Source: an uncultured Lachnospiraceae bacterium (lineage in GTDB: Bacteria; Bacillota; Clostridia; Lachnospirales; Lachnospiraceae). From it: DNA of 64,000 nt. The DNA lies in assembly GCA_934320895.1 (NCBI GenBank), contig CAKRFY010000003.1:62001-126000 (forward strand), in the 5' to 3' direction. Shown in pieces: positions 26,820-36,278 of the stretch. The position numbers and the translations under genes were made by a program. Position 1 is the stretch's first letter. Each line of letters opens with the position of its first letter. Under the pieces are notes generated by a model that had not been told where the DNA came from, did no database searches, and saw only the letters and a program-made list of their open reading frames with translations.

Positions 26820-29045
26820 ATGGGATTATTAAAAAAGATAAATACAGCAATCAGGATAATAAATGATGAAGGTTTATGTGTGATGCTGTATAAGCTGAAA
26901 GCTAAATTTGGAATCGGTCAGGCAGGAGAAAGTGCAGAGTATTCAAGTGATAATGAGAAGAGATATCAGGATTGGATGAAAAATAACGAGAAAATGACAG
27001 AATATCCTGATGGAAGTGAATTTTCCTACAGACCTCTTATCTCAGTAGTAGTTCCAGTTTATAATGTATCGGAACATATGCTAAAGGAATGTATAATGTC
27101 AGTTATATCCCAGTCATATGAAAATTGGGAATTATGCCTTGCAGATGATGCGTCTACAATGCCTGAAGTGAAAAAATGTCTTAAAAAATTTGAGGAAAAT
27201 GATAGGATAAAAATTAAATATAGGGAAAAAAACGGTCATATTTCAAGATGTACAAATACTGCAATAGAGATGGCAGAGGGTGAGTACATTGCATTTATGG
27301 ATTGTGATGATGTATTGGCTAAAAATGCTTTATATGAGGTTGTTAAACTTTTAAATGAGAATAAAAGTTTTGATTTTATATATAGCGATGAAGATAAGTT
27401 GTCGGAAGATGGCAGATATAGGCATCAACCACATTTTAAGCCAGATTGGTCTCCTGATACGATGATGTCACTTATGTATACATGTCATCTGGGAGTATAT
27501 AGAAAAAAGATCGGGGATGAACTTGGATGGCTGAGAACAGGATTTGAGGGTGCACAGGATTATGACTTTACGCTGAGATTTACAGAAAAAACAGATAATA
27601 TAGGTCATATTCCAAAAATACTTTATCACTGGAGAGAAAGAAAAGAATCAACAGCAATAAATCCTGAAGCTAAGGGATATATTGTTGAAGCTACAAGAAA
27701 AGCAAAGACAGAGGCTTTGTTAAGACGTGGATATGAAGCTGAACTTGAATGGGTTGACAATATATATCAGTTCAGAGTAAATTACAAACCTGTTGGAAAC
27801 CCAAAGATAAGTGTGATAATACCATCCAAAGATAATTTTGAGGTATATAAAAGATGTATTGATACATTAACTGAGAAAACATTATATAAAAATTATGAGA
27901 TAATTACAGTTGATAATGGAAGTAATGAATCAAATAAATATAAATATGAGCAGTATATAAAGGAAAAAGGGCATACATATATTTATGAACCTATGGAATT
28001 TAATTTTTCAAGAATGTGCAATTTAGGTGTACAAAATTCAACAGGAGAGCTGATATTACTGTTAAATGATGACATGGAGATAATAAATGGTATGTGGATG
28101 GAACGTATGGCAGGTCATGCATTACTTCCATATATAGGAGCAGTTGGTGCAAAGCTTTTATATCCTGATAGCACACTTATACAGCATACTGGAGTGTTTA
28201 GTTTTGACAGCGGTCCAAGCCATGCATTGTGCAGATATGATGATAATATAATATTTAATTTTTGCAGAAATAAGATTGAATATAATTATAGTGCAGTTAC
28301 GGCGGCATGTCTTATGGTTGCAAGGAAGAAGTATATTGAAGTTGGTGGACTAGATGAGAGCTTTGCGGTTGCTTATAATGATGTGAAATTTTGTTTTGAT
28401 CTTCTCGAAAAAGGGTACTATAATGTTGTGCGCACAGATGCAGTTCTTTACCATCATGAGTCGCTTAGCAGAGGAAGTGATGTTCTAGATAAGGCAAAAT
28501 ATGAAAGATTGGTAAAAGAACGTCACAAGCTTTATGATTCACATCCTTCTCTTGAGGGAAAAGATCCATTTTATAATCCAAATCTTACTATGAGAAGAGG
28601 AGATTGTACTGTAGAGGGAAAAGTGGAATATGCAGAAAGTGATAGTAAAAAATCTTATGTACATGATATGAGTGTATTTGACATAAAAAAAGACAACTGT
28701 ATTAAAGCTGAAATAGAAAATCTTATAGTCACTAATGTACATATAGTTATAGGTGGATGGTGTGCTATTGAGGGTTCAAAGCACAATAACAGTTCAAAGA
28801 CAAAGTTATATCTTGTTGGCGATGATAAAGCATATTATTATAAAACAGAAAAGGTTTACAGAGAACATATGAATGAACTTACTGGAATAGCTGGGCGGGT
28901 TAATCTATGTAATTTTAAAACATATATTGATGCCTCTTTGTTGCCAGAAGGGGATTATAAAATTATTTTGTGTAAAGAAGGAAAAATGTGTGATACGGGC
29001 AGAGTGGTTGAAAAGTTAGGAGAAAGGTGTGAATATGACGGTTAG
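26820..29045 (+). CDS. Tandem two-domain GT2 glycosyltransferase
   Basis: 741 aa, both GT2 domains apparently intact. First (about 62-320): VVVPVYNVSEH, MDCDDVL, YSDEDKLSED, GAQDYDFTLRF. Second (about 335-590): VIIPSKDNFE, VDNGSNE, LLLNDDMEI, GLDESFAVAYNDVKFC. Residues about 630-741 form a beta-rich tail with no catalytic motif. Such enzymes add two sugars or polymerise a disaccharide backbone. It is the intact reference for the two decayed paralogues upstream. Confidence 0.92.
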   Translation: MGLLKKINTAIRIINDEGLCVMLYKLKAKFGIGQAGESAEYSSDNEKRYQDWMKNNEKMTEYPDGSEFSYRPLISVVVPVYNVSEHMLKECIMSVISQSYENWELCLADDASTMPEVKKCLKKFEENDRIKIKYREKNGHISRCTNTAIEMAEGEYIAFMDCDDVLAKNALYEVVKLLNENKSFDFIYSDEDKLSEDGRYRHQPHFKPDWSPDTMMSLMYTCHLGVYRKKIGDELGWLRTGFEGAQDYDFTLRFTEKTDNIGHIPKILYHWRERKESTAINPEAKGYIVEATRKAKTEALLRRGYEAELEWVDNIYQFRVNYKPVGNPKISVIIPSKDNFEVYKRCIDTLTEKTLYKNYEIITVDNGSNESNKYKYEQYIKEKGHTYIYEPMEFNFSRMCNLGVQNSTGELILLLNDDMEIINGMWMERMAGHALLPYIGAVGAKLLYPDSTLIQHTGVFSFDSGPSHALCRYDDNIIFNFCRNKIEYNYSAVTAACLMVARKKYIEVGGLDESFAVAYNDVKFCFDLLEKGYYNVVRTDAVLYHHESLSRGSDVLDKAKYERLVKERHKLYDSHPSLEGKDPFYNPNLTMRRGDCTVEGKVEYAESDSKKSYVHDMSVFDIKKDNCIKAEIENLIVTNVHIVIGGWCAIEGSKHNNSSKTKLYLVGDDKAYYYKTEKVYREHMNELTGIAGRVNLCNFKTYIDASLLPEGDYKIILCKEGKMCDTGRVVEKLGERCEYDG

Positions 29046-31179
29046 TAACAATAATAATGAAAAACGAGCATGCGGGATTGTAACTTTGATTATACTTATA
29101 GTATGCGGCTTGATATTTTTTAATTCATTATATTTGGGTGGCTATAAAACAGCTTTGTATAATGTAGACTCTGGAGTGATTACAGAAGTATCGGGCTATG
29201 ATCAGAATGGCAGTTCATTTAGTGTAAATAATAGTGCAGAAGGTTATATAAAGCTTATAAATCCAGCATCAACAGTTAGGGAAATAGTATTATCATTTCA
29301 GAATATACCCGATAATGATATAGACATAAATATAAATTATAATGATGATACAAAAGATAGAGTTATTAGATGGAAAAAAGGTAGCAGGTATTTTAAGATA
29401 CCGGTAAAGGGTGAGAATACAGGTATCACAGTTAAGATACCGTGTGATTTTGTATTGGATAATATCTGTTATGCAGATAAAAATAGTGATCAGACTTTGA
29501 TAAAAAAAATAATATTTTTTATTGTGGTTAGCATTGTTATGTTATGGTTTATTTTGATGCTATCGCAGCATTATTGTTTGTTATATTCGGATATAGAAAA
29601 GAAAATTAAGGAAAGTTTTAAATATAAAGATAATGAGAAGAAAAAATTAAGTTTACTTATAAAATTGTGTTGCGTTATTTTAGTGACTTTATTATTATCG
29701 GTGACTATCATAAAAGTGATATCTATATTTGGAAAATGTCGCTTTAATTGGAAAACAGTCATGTTAGCTGTATGTGTTTTGACTTTAGTAGATATTCTTG
29801 CTTTTGCAAGAAAACTTATAGTGAATAGGATTGAGATAGTAGGATTTCTAATTGTTTTAGTAATAGGTATTATGTTTTCAGTTTTAGAACCAGCATCACC
29901 AGGTGTTTCATGGGATGATGAAACTCACTATAACAGAGCTGTTAATCTTTCACATAAGTTTGATAAAAAAATTTCAGTTTCTGATCAGATATTATTGAAT
30001 AAATTTGCATCAGTTGCATTGGATAAAGCTTTTTATGATCAGAAAGAACAGAGAGCATATATGGAATATTTGAATATGCTTGAAAATGGAAAATATTATA
30101 TTGATGCACCGGGAGTAAGTTTAGATTTAGTAAGTGTTTCTTATATACCGTCAGCTGTAGGGATGATGATTGGAAGGGGAATAGGACTTCCATTTTCAGT
30201 AACATATATGCTTGGGAAGTTTGCAAATACACTGTTATTTGCCGTTTTGGTTTATTTTTCTATGAAAAAATTAAGAGACGGAAAAATAGTAATTTTATTA
30301 ATAGCATTGATTCCAACTAATATATATCTGGCTGCAAATTATTCATATGATACTTGGCTTACAGGATGGGCAATGCTTGGACTTAGCACATTCTTTGGGG
30401 AATTGCAGCAAAAAGAAAACAAAATAGAACTAAAAACGGTATTGCTGATATATATTTCTATGTTTTTAGCTGTATTACCCAAAATGGTATATTTTCCGTT
30501 GATATTTATATGTTTTTTTATGCCACAGGTTAAATTTAAATCTAAGGTTGATTACTGGAAGTATAAACTTGGAATAATAATGATATGCTTACTTCCATTT
30601 ATTATCGTGTATATGCAGAATATTGCTGTTAAAACAGATGTTGCAGATACTCGTGGAGGTGGAGAAGTAAGTTCAACTTCACAGTTAGATTTTATAAGAG
30701 GGAATATAAAAAGATTTTTGCTGATACTTGCTAACTTTTTGAGGACATACCTTAATCCTTTTATTGAGGGAAATGAATATATTAATCAATTATCTTATAA
30801 TGGCTATATACCTTTGGGGAAAAGTCTTACGATTATTATAATTATTGGTGCATGTGTAAGCAGAAATGAAAAAAGTGAAAAAATTTTTCCTTGGTGGTTT
30901 AAACTTGGAACACTTGCAGTATATGCAGGGATTGGTGCTATGGCAGCAATTTCGATGTATGTTATGTTTACACCAGTTGGTTCTGATGTGATAAACGGAT
31001 GTCAGGGAAGATATATAATACCGGCATTATTTCCAGTATTATATGTTTTGTCAAGATTCGATGGAAAAACAATTGTTAAAAATCATATTGGCGAGGCAAA
31101 TATAAATTCTATTTTGATAGCATTGTTGTCGTTGGCAGGAATTTATGGAATATGGCTTGGTTGTGTAAGCTTGTATTAG
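29035..31179 (+). CDS. DUF2142 family membrane protein, probable GT-C glycosyltransferase
   Basis: About 714 aa with ten or more membrane segments and a long extracytoplasmic N-terminal loop (about 40-150). The segment SPGVSWDDETHYNRA is typical of DUF2142; its acidic DDE next to the first large loop fits the metal/acid position of GT-C enzymes using polyprenyl-phosphate sugars. The following DPM1-like and DUF2304 genes would supply such a donor. ATG 29035 is preferred (AGGTG just upstream); GTG 29029 is also possible. It overlaps the previous gene by eleven bases. Confidence 0.85.
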   Translation: MTVSNNNNEKRACGIVTLIILIVCGLIFFNSLYLGGYKTALYNVDSGVITEVSGYDQNGSSFSVNNSAEGYIKLINPASTVREIVLSFQNIPDNDIDININYNDDTKDRVIRWKKGSRYFKIPVKGENTGITVKIPCDFVLDNICYADKNSDQTLIKKIIFFIVVSIVMLWFILMLSQHYCLLYSDIEKKIKESFKYKDNEKKKLSLLIKLCCVILVTLLLSVTIIKVISIFGKCRFNWKTVMLAVCVLTLVDILAFARKLIVNRIEIVGFLIVLVIGIMFSVLEPASPGVSWDDETHYNRAVNLSHKFDKKISVSDQILLNKFASVALDKAFYDQKEQRAYMEYLNMLENGKYYIDAPGVSLDLVSVSYIPSAVGMMIGRGIGLPFSVTYMLGKFANTLLFAVLVYFSMKKLRDGKIVILLIALIPTNIYLAANYSYDTWLTGWAMLGLSTFFGELQQKENKIELKTVLLIYISMFLAVLPKMVYFPLIFICFFMPQVKFKSKVDYWKYKLGIIMICLLPFIIVYMQNIAVKTDVADTRGGGEVSSTSQLDFIRGNIKRFLLILANFLRTYLNPFIEGNEYINQLSYNGYIPLGKSLTIIIIIGACVSRNEKSEKIFPWWFKLGTLAVYAGIGAMAAISMYVMFTPVGSDVINGCQGRYIIPALFPVLYVLSRFDGKTIVKNHIGEANINSILIALLSLAGIYGIWLGCVSLY

Positions 31180-31194
31180 GAGCAAAAAAGAAAA

Positions 31195-31977
31195 ATGAAA
31201 CATACATTTGTAATATGTGCATATAAAGAAAGTGCATTTTTAGAAGAGTGCATTGTGTCACTAAAAAATCAGACTATAAAGTCAGAAATTTTTATATCGA
31301 CTTCTACACCAAATAAATATATAGAAGATATTGCTAGAAAATATGGTCTTGAAGTCTTTATAAACTATGGTCAGAAGGGGATTACTCAAGATTGGAACTT
31401 TGGACTTTCAAAGGTTAGAACAAAGTATGCAACAGTGGCGCATCAGGATGATATATATGAGCCTGATTATGCTAAAAAAATTATAAAGAAGCTGGAAAGA
31501 CATAATGATTCAATTATTGCATTTACAGACTATAATGAACTGAGAAACGGCAAAAAGGTACATGACACAACAATGTTAAAAATTAAGCGTATTATGTTAA
31601 TGCCACTTAGGATAAAAATGTTTTGGAAGAGCAGGTTTGTAAGGCGCAGGATATTGTCAATGGGGGATCCAATCTGTTGTCCGGCGGTGACATTCAATCT
31701 TTATAATATTCAAAGACCAATTTTTTCTGATGGTTTCAGAAGTTGTGAGGACTGGGAGGCATGGGAAAAATTATCAAGATCAAAAGGTAAATTTATTTAT
31801 ATAAATGAACCGTTAATGTGTCATAGGATACATGAGGAATCAGCGACGACAGAGATAATACATGATAATGCGAGGGTACAGGAAAATTTTATTATGTATT
31901 GTAAATTCTGGCCAAAGCCGATTGCAAAGTTTATTAATCATTTTTATACTAAATCAGAGAAGTCAAATGAGGTATGA
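31195..31977 (+). CDS. Glycosyltransferase family 2
   Basis: 260 aa GT-A enzyme. TFVICAYKESAFLEECIVSLKNQ at the start, AHQDDIYEPDY as metal motif, and a DPICCPAVTFN/CEDWEAWEKLS acceptor region. Related to teichoic-acid/EPS glycosyltransferases of the WfgS type. The acceptor cannot be told. RBS AGGAG behind the previous gene's stop. Confidence 0.9.
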   Translation: MKHTFVICAYKESAFLEECIVSLKNQTIKSEIFISTSTPNKYIEDIARKYGLEVFINYGQKGITQDWNFGLSKVRTKYATVAHQDDIYEPDYAKKIIKKLERHNDSIIAFTDYNELRNGKKVHDTTMLKIKRIMLMPLRIKMFWKSRFVRRRILSMGDPICCPAVTFNLYNIQRPIFSDGFRSCEDWEAWEKLSRSKGKFIYINEPLMCHRIHEESATTEIIHDNARVQENFIMYCKFWPKPIAKFINHFYTKSEKSNEV

Positions 31978-32017
31978 TGATTATGTCAGATAAGATATGG
32001 AACTGAGGTATAGTACA

Positions 32018-32707
32018 ATGAAAAAACTCGTAATCATTCCTGCTTTTAATGAAGAGGGAAATTTAGAGAAAACAATAAATGATATCAAAAATAATGCACC
32101 TGATTTTGATTATGTTATTATAAATGACTGTTCAACAGATAAAACACTTGAAATGTGTAGAAAACATGGGTTTAGTTATCTTAATCTCCCGGTAAATTTA
32201 GGGATTGGTGGTGCTGTACAGACAGGATACAGATATGCATATTATCATGGGTATGATATTGCTGTTCAGTTTGATGGTGATGGCCAACATAGTGCAGCAC
32301 ATTTGGAAGAGATGGTGTATACACTTGAAAAAACAGAGTCAGATATGGTTATAGGTTCCAGATTTATTGAAAAAGAAGGATTTCAGTCATCAGGACTTAG
32401 AAGGATAGGAATAAAATATTTTTCATGGCTTATAAAATTACTCACAGGTAAGAAGATTACAGACCCGACTTCGGGAATGAGAATGGTAAACAGGAAACTG
32501 CTTGAGAGGTTTACTGATGAATATCCAAAGGATTATCCAGAACCTGAGAGTGTTGTTACAATATTGTGTGAAAATTATAAGGTGACAGAGATACCGGTTA
32601 TTATGAATGAAAGAATGGAAGGAATATCATCTATTTCTCTTAAAAACAGTATATATTATATGATCAAGGTTAGTTTTGCGATTTTAATTGCAAGAATGAA
32701 GAAATAA
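32018..32707 (+). CDS. DPM1-like polyprenyl-phosphate glycosyltransferase
   Basis: 229 aa. KLVIIPAFNEEGNLEKTI, INDCSTDKT, QFDGDGQHS and SGMRMVNRKLL place it in the dolichol-phosphate-mannose-synthase-like branch of GT2, making undecaprenyl-phosphate sugars on the cytosolic face. No membrane segments, so it needs a partner such as the following DUF2304 protein. ATG 32018 follows GAGG; a start at 31997 has no site. Confidence 0.92.
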   Translation: MKKLVIIPAFNEEGNLEKTINDIKNNAPDFDYVIINDCSTDKTLEMCRKHGFSYLNLPVNLGIGGAVQTGYRYAYYHGYDIAVQFDGDGQHSAAHLEEMVYTLEKTESDMVIGSRFIEKEGFQSSGLRRIGIKYFSWLIKLLTGKKITDPTSGMRMVNRKLLERFTDEYPKDYPEPESVVTILCENYKVTEIPVIMNERMEGISSISLKNSIYYMIKVSFAILIARMKK

Positions 32708-32721
32708 AAGGGTGGATAAAA

Positions 32722-33084
32722 ATGTCAGTTAAATTACAGATTTTGATAATAGTTGTTATTTTATTAGCAATGGTATACATAGTAGACCATGTCAGAAAGA
32801 AAAGTATAGATTTTAGATATGCATTATTATGGCTTTTTGTGTGCATATGTGTATTGGTATTAACAGTATTTCCTAAGTTGCTCGCTATTTTGTCTAGTTT
32901 ACTTGGAATAGCTTCACCGGTAAATATGCTGTTCTTTTTAGGATTTTGTCTTTCTATAGTTGTGATATTTACATTATCAATAGCACTCAGTAATCTTACG
33001 GATAAGGTAAAAAAGATGGCGCAGGAGATTGCCATAATAAGAAAAGACATGTATGAGAGATATAATTCCAATAAAGATAATTAG
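32722..33084 (+). CDS. DUF2304 small membrane protein
   Basis: 120 aa with three membrane helices (about 5-22, 34-55, 68-92) and a basic cytosolic tail. DUF2304 proteins are commonly found beside DPM1-like GT2 genes and are thought to anchor or help flip the polyprenyl-phosphate sugar, as GtrA does. It starts 14 bases after its likely partner. Confidence 0.88.
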   Translation: MSVKLQILIIVVILLAMVYIVDHVRKKSIDFRYALLWLFVCICVLVLTVFPKLLAILSSLLGIASPVNMLFFLGFCLSIVVIFTLSIALSNLTDKVKKMAQEIAIIRKDMYERYNSNKDN

Positions 33085-33098
33085 TTGTGGAGGAAAAA

Positions 33099-34076
33099 AT
33101 GAAAAAGGTTACATTGATAGTTCCAGTTTATAATGTTGAAAAATATTTAGACAGGTGTATAGGTAGTCTCTTGAAACAGACCTATGCTGATATAGAGATA
33201 ATTTGTGTCAATGACTGTAGTCCTGACAATAGTCAGAAGATATTGGATAAGTATGAGAGAGCAGACAAGATAAAGGTAATTATTAATTCTAAAAATCTTG
33301 GACTTGGAAAAAGTAGAGAGCGTGCGCTTAAAGAGGCAACAGGAAGTTATATCATGTTCATAGATAGTGATGACTATATTGCTAATGATTATGTTGAAAA
33401 ATATATGTCTGTTATGAAATCTGGGAAGTATGATATTGTAATAGGTGGATATACCAGAGATATTGACGGAAACAAAAAAGCACATTATGTAAAGCAGAGT
33501 GACTGGTCTGTTTTAAGTTATACTATTGCATGTGCCAAGATGTATAAAAAATCATTTCTGACGGATAATGATATTGGTTTTATCGATATAAGATGTGGCG
33601 AGGATATTTTTTTTAGTATGGAATTATTTGTCCATAATCCAAGATACTATGTTATGGATGATTATGCGGGATATTATTATTATTTTAACAGAAAATCAAT
33701 TACAGGTTCGATGAATGCAGACAGGAAACTTGAGTGTTTTATATCTGATATTTTTAACAGATTTATAAAAAAGTACCCTTTGCAAAATATGGAAAAGGAT
33801 ATTTATTGGAAGATATGTTACAACTATGTAACGAATATGGTGAATGCATTAGTTGTACATGGTCATGGTTGTGGAATCAAGAATATGAGTGAAAAATACG
33901 AATTTTTTATGAATGATCTAAAAAACAAATTTGGTGATTATAAAAAAAATCCGTATTTACATTATGTCAAGATGGGAAAGCAGTCATTAAAGATTAAGAT
34001 GTCTGTTAGTATTTTAAGTTTATTAAACAAAATAGGTCTTGATAGGGCAGTTTATTACATAATAGCATTGATTTAA
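33099..34076 (+). CDS. Glycosyltransferase family 2
   Basis: 325 aa. LIVPVYNVEKYLDRCI, VNDCSPDNS, MFIDSDDYI and CGEDIFFSMELF are the standard motifs of the EpsH/CpsJ-like GT2 group. ATG 33099 lies five bases after GGAGG; a GTG at 33087 overlaps the site. Confidence 0.92.
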   Translation: MKKVTLIVPVYNVEKYLDRCIGSLLKQTYADIEIICVNDCSPDNSQKILDKYERADKIKVIINSKNLGLGKSRERALKEATGSYIMFIDSDDYIANDYVEKYMSVMKSGKYDIVIGGYTRDIDGNKKAHYVKQSDWSVLSYTIACAKMYKKSFLTDNDIGFIDIRCGEDIFFSMELFVHNPRYYVMDDYAGYYYYFNRKSITGSMNADRKLECFISDIFNRFIKKYPLQNMEKDIYWKICYNYVTNMVNALVVHGHGCGIKNMSEKYEFFMNDLKNKFGDYKKNPYLHYVKMGKQSLKIKMSVSILSLLNKIGLDRAVYYIIALI

Positions 34077-34082
34077 CGCTAT

Positions 34083-34117
34083 CAAGTAGCAGAGCGGATT
34101 GCGAATATCCGCTTGAA
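34083..34117 (+). repeat. Hairpin repeat element, copy C
   Basis: Perfect core stem AGCGGAT/ATCCGCT with loop TGCGAAT. It begins seven bases after the upstream stop and ends sixteen bases before the next TTG start, so the hairpin nearly touches that gene's AAGGAG site. The 5' lead is shorter than in other copies. Confidence 0.92.
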
Positions 34118-34132
34118 TTAAGGAGAAATATA

Positions 34133-35149
34133 TTGAAATTAAACGAAGAACTAGTATCAGTCATTGTTCCAGTGTATAATGCGGAAAAATATTTGGGGAG
34201 ATGTGTAGAAAGCATATTAGCCCAGACATATAGTTATATTGAGATTATCCTGATAAATGACGGTTCCAAAGATAATAGCTTGAAAGAATGTTACCTTTTT
34301 TCTGAAAAGGATCGAAGGATCAAAGTTGTAAATAAACAAAATTCAGGAGTATCTGCTACAAGAAATTTAGGTATAACGCTTGCTAACGGAAGTTTTTTAT
34401 GCTTTATTGATAGTGATGATTATATAGAAAATGATTATATAGAAAAAATGTTAATGCAGAATCAAGATAAAGCACTAACGATATGTGGATATTTTATAGA
34501 TACATATAAAGAAAATGGTACTGTTTCTGTGGCAGAAAAGCGATATAAAAATAATGGTATTGCGATAAAAGATAATTTTGCAGATATTTTTCACCAGGGT
34601 TTTTTGTCAGTTATATGGAATAAAATATATGATGTAGAGATACTTAGAAAAAATAATCTGAAATTTGACGAAAGCTTAAGCTTAGGGGAGGACCTGCTGT
34701 TTAATCTGAAGTATCTCAAAACAGGCATTGACAATTTTATATTTATTGATGTTCCATTATATCATTATATAAAACGTGGAACAGAGAGCCTTGATAATAA
34801 ATACAGGAAAGATTTTTTAGAAATACAGGAAAAACTTTTTGAAAAATTAATAAGTGTGGCTGAATTATATATGGTAACAGATATAAAAAAAAGTATTATA
34901 TATAGTGATTTTATGAGTGCTATAATAGTTTCTATAGATAATTTTTATATCTTTAATAAAGATGATGCTCAAGGAGTAAAAGATGCAGTAAGAAGAGCCT
35001 GTGAGAGTATAGAAGAGCATGAGATAATGTTTAATATATCAGATAAAGATCAGATCATATGTAAGTTTAGATATTTTTTGTTAAAAAAAGGTTTTTTTAA
35101 GGTAGACTTTTTACTAAGAAAAATGATAAAAAGAATATTAAAAGTTTAA
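34133..35149 (+). CDS. Glycosyltransferase family 2, TTG start
   Basis: 338 aa. IVPVYNAEKYL, INDGSKDNS (D43), FIDSDDYIEN (D93, D95) and GEDLLFNLKYL are intact. TTG start follows AAGGAG at normal spacing. A close paralogue lies at 43256 in which D43 and D93 are replaced. Sits behind a hairpin repeat copy. Confidence 0.92.
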   Translation: MKLNEELVSVIVPVYNAEKYLGRCVESILAQTYSYIEIILINDGSKDNSLKECYLFSEKDRRIKVVNKQNSGVSATRNLGITLANGSFLCFIDSDDYIENDYIEKMLMQNQDKALTICGYFIDTYKENGTVSVAEKRYKNNGIAIKDNFADIFHQGFLSVIWNKIYDVEILRKNNLKFDESLSLGEDLLFNLKYLKTGIDNFIFIDVPLYHYIKRGTESLDNKYRKDFLEIQEKLFEKLISVAELYMVTDIKKSIIYSDFMSAIIVSIDNFYIFNKDDAQGVKDAVRRACESIEEHEIMFNISDKDQIICKFRYFLLKKGFFKVDFLLRKMIKRILKV

Positions 35150-35190
35150 AATACGGACAAATTAATATGGCTAAAAAAGGAGCGTTATAT

Positions 35191-36252
35191 TTGAAAGCGA
35201 ATAATCAAATGAATAGATTAATTGTACCAACTGGATATATGGGATCAGGTTCATCAGCGATAACAGACCTTATATGTGAGTTTGATGGATATGATGCTGA
35301 CAATGGAACTTTTGAATATGTATTTTTACATTGTCCTGATGGGCTGTTTGATCTTGAGGACAAGCTTTTGATCGGAAATAACTCAATGAGGAGTGATGAG
35401 GCAATAAGAAGCTTTGAAAAGAGAATGTATGAACTATATAGTAATAAATATTGGTGGGTCGCAAATTATAAAAAAAGAGTGGGAGAAAGCTTTTGGAAAT
35501 ATACAAAAGAATTTATTGAATCGTTGATTCAATATAGATCAGATTCATATTGGTATATGCAGGAAAAAGTAGACTTTTCAATGTTTGTAAAGTTGGGCAT
35601 CAGAGCTGTATTGCGTGCTATTACAATGGGAAAAGTAAATTTAAGAAAGCCATTAGAATATCAAACAATGCGTATGTCATTTGTGGATGGTGAAGAATTT
35701 TACAAAAAAGCAAAAAAGTATATAAACAATATTTTAAAATGTATGGGCATTGATCAGAAAAATATAATACTTGACCAATTGCTGTTGCCACATAATGTTT
35801 ATAGAGCTGAGAAGTATTTTGATGATAATATGGAATGCTTTGTTGTAAATAGGGATCCAAGAGATGTTTTTATTCTTAACAAATATGTCTGGACGCGGGA
35901 TGGAGATCCTGTTCCATTTCCAACGGATGTAAATGAATTTTGTGGATATTATAAAAGGTTGCGTTCGATAGAAAAAAAATGTGACAATCCACATGTTCAC
36001 ATAATACAATTTGAAGATCTTATATATAAATATGATGAAAAATTAAAACAAATAATGGGAATATTGCAGTTAGATAGAGCGGCGCATTTAAAAAAGAAAA
36101 CTATGTTTGATCCTGAAAAGAGCATTAATAATACGCAGTTATTTTTGAAGGATAGATATAGGAAAGAAGCAGAGGTAATAGAAACGAAATTGCAGGACTT
36201 TTTATATGATTTTCCATACAGAAACGATGCAGATATTGATAAGAGTTTTTAG
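35191..36252 (+). CDS. Sulfotransferase family protein
   Basis: About 353 aa. The N-terminal P-loop-like segment PTGYMGSGSSAI (about 13-24) fits the 5'-phosphosulfate loop of PAPS-dependent sulfotransferases, and RDPRD (221-225) fits the 3'-phosphate-binding segment. It would add sulfate from PAPS to a sugar of the glycopolymer. No signal peptide, so it acts in the cytosol. Start TTG 35191 is eight bases after AGGAG (35178-35182); ATG 35167 has no ribosome site. No PAPS synthesis genes are in the window. Confidence 0.82.
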   Translation: MKANNQMNRLIVPTGYMGSGSSAITDLICEFDGYDADNGTFEYVFLHCPDGLFDLEDKLLIGNNSMRSDEAIRSFEKRMYELYSNKYWWVANYKKRVGESFWKYTKEFIESLIQYRSDSYWYMQEKVDFSMFVKLGIRAVLRAITMGKVNLRKPLEYQTMRMSFVDGEEFYKKAKKYINNILKCMGIDQKNIILDQLLLPHNVYRAEKYFDDNMECFVVNRDPRDVFILNKYVWTRDGDPVPFPTDVNEFCGYYKRLRSIEKKCDNPHVHIIQFEDLIYKYDEKLKQIMGILQLDRAAHLKKKTMFDPEKSINNTQLFLKDRYRKEAEVIETKLQDFLYDFPYRNDADIDKSF

Positions 36253-36278
36253 ATGTAACAAAATTGGAAGAGGTAAAT

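Noticed and set aside
34083..34117. Repeat element as a tRNA fragment
   Set aside because: The 7-base loop on a 7-bp stem recalls an anticodon arm, but the base at the position of U33 is G, there is no acceptor or T arm, and copies vary in the wrong places.
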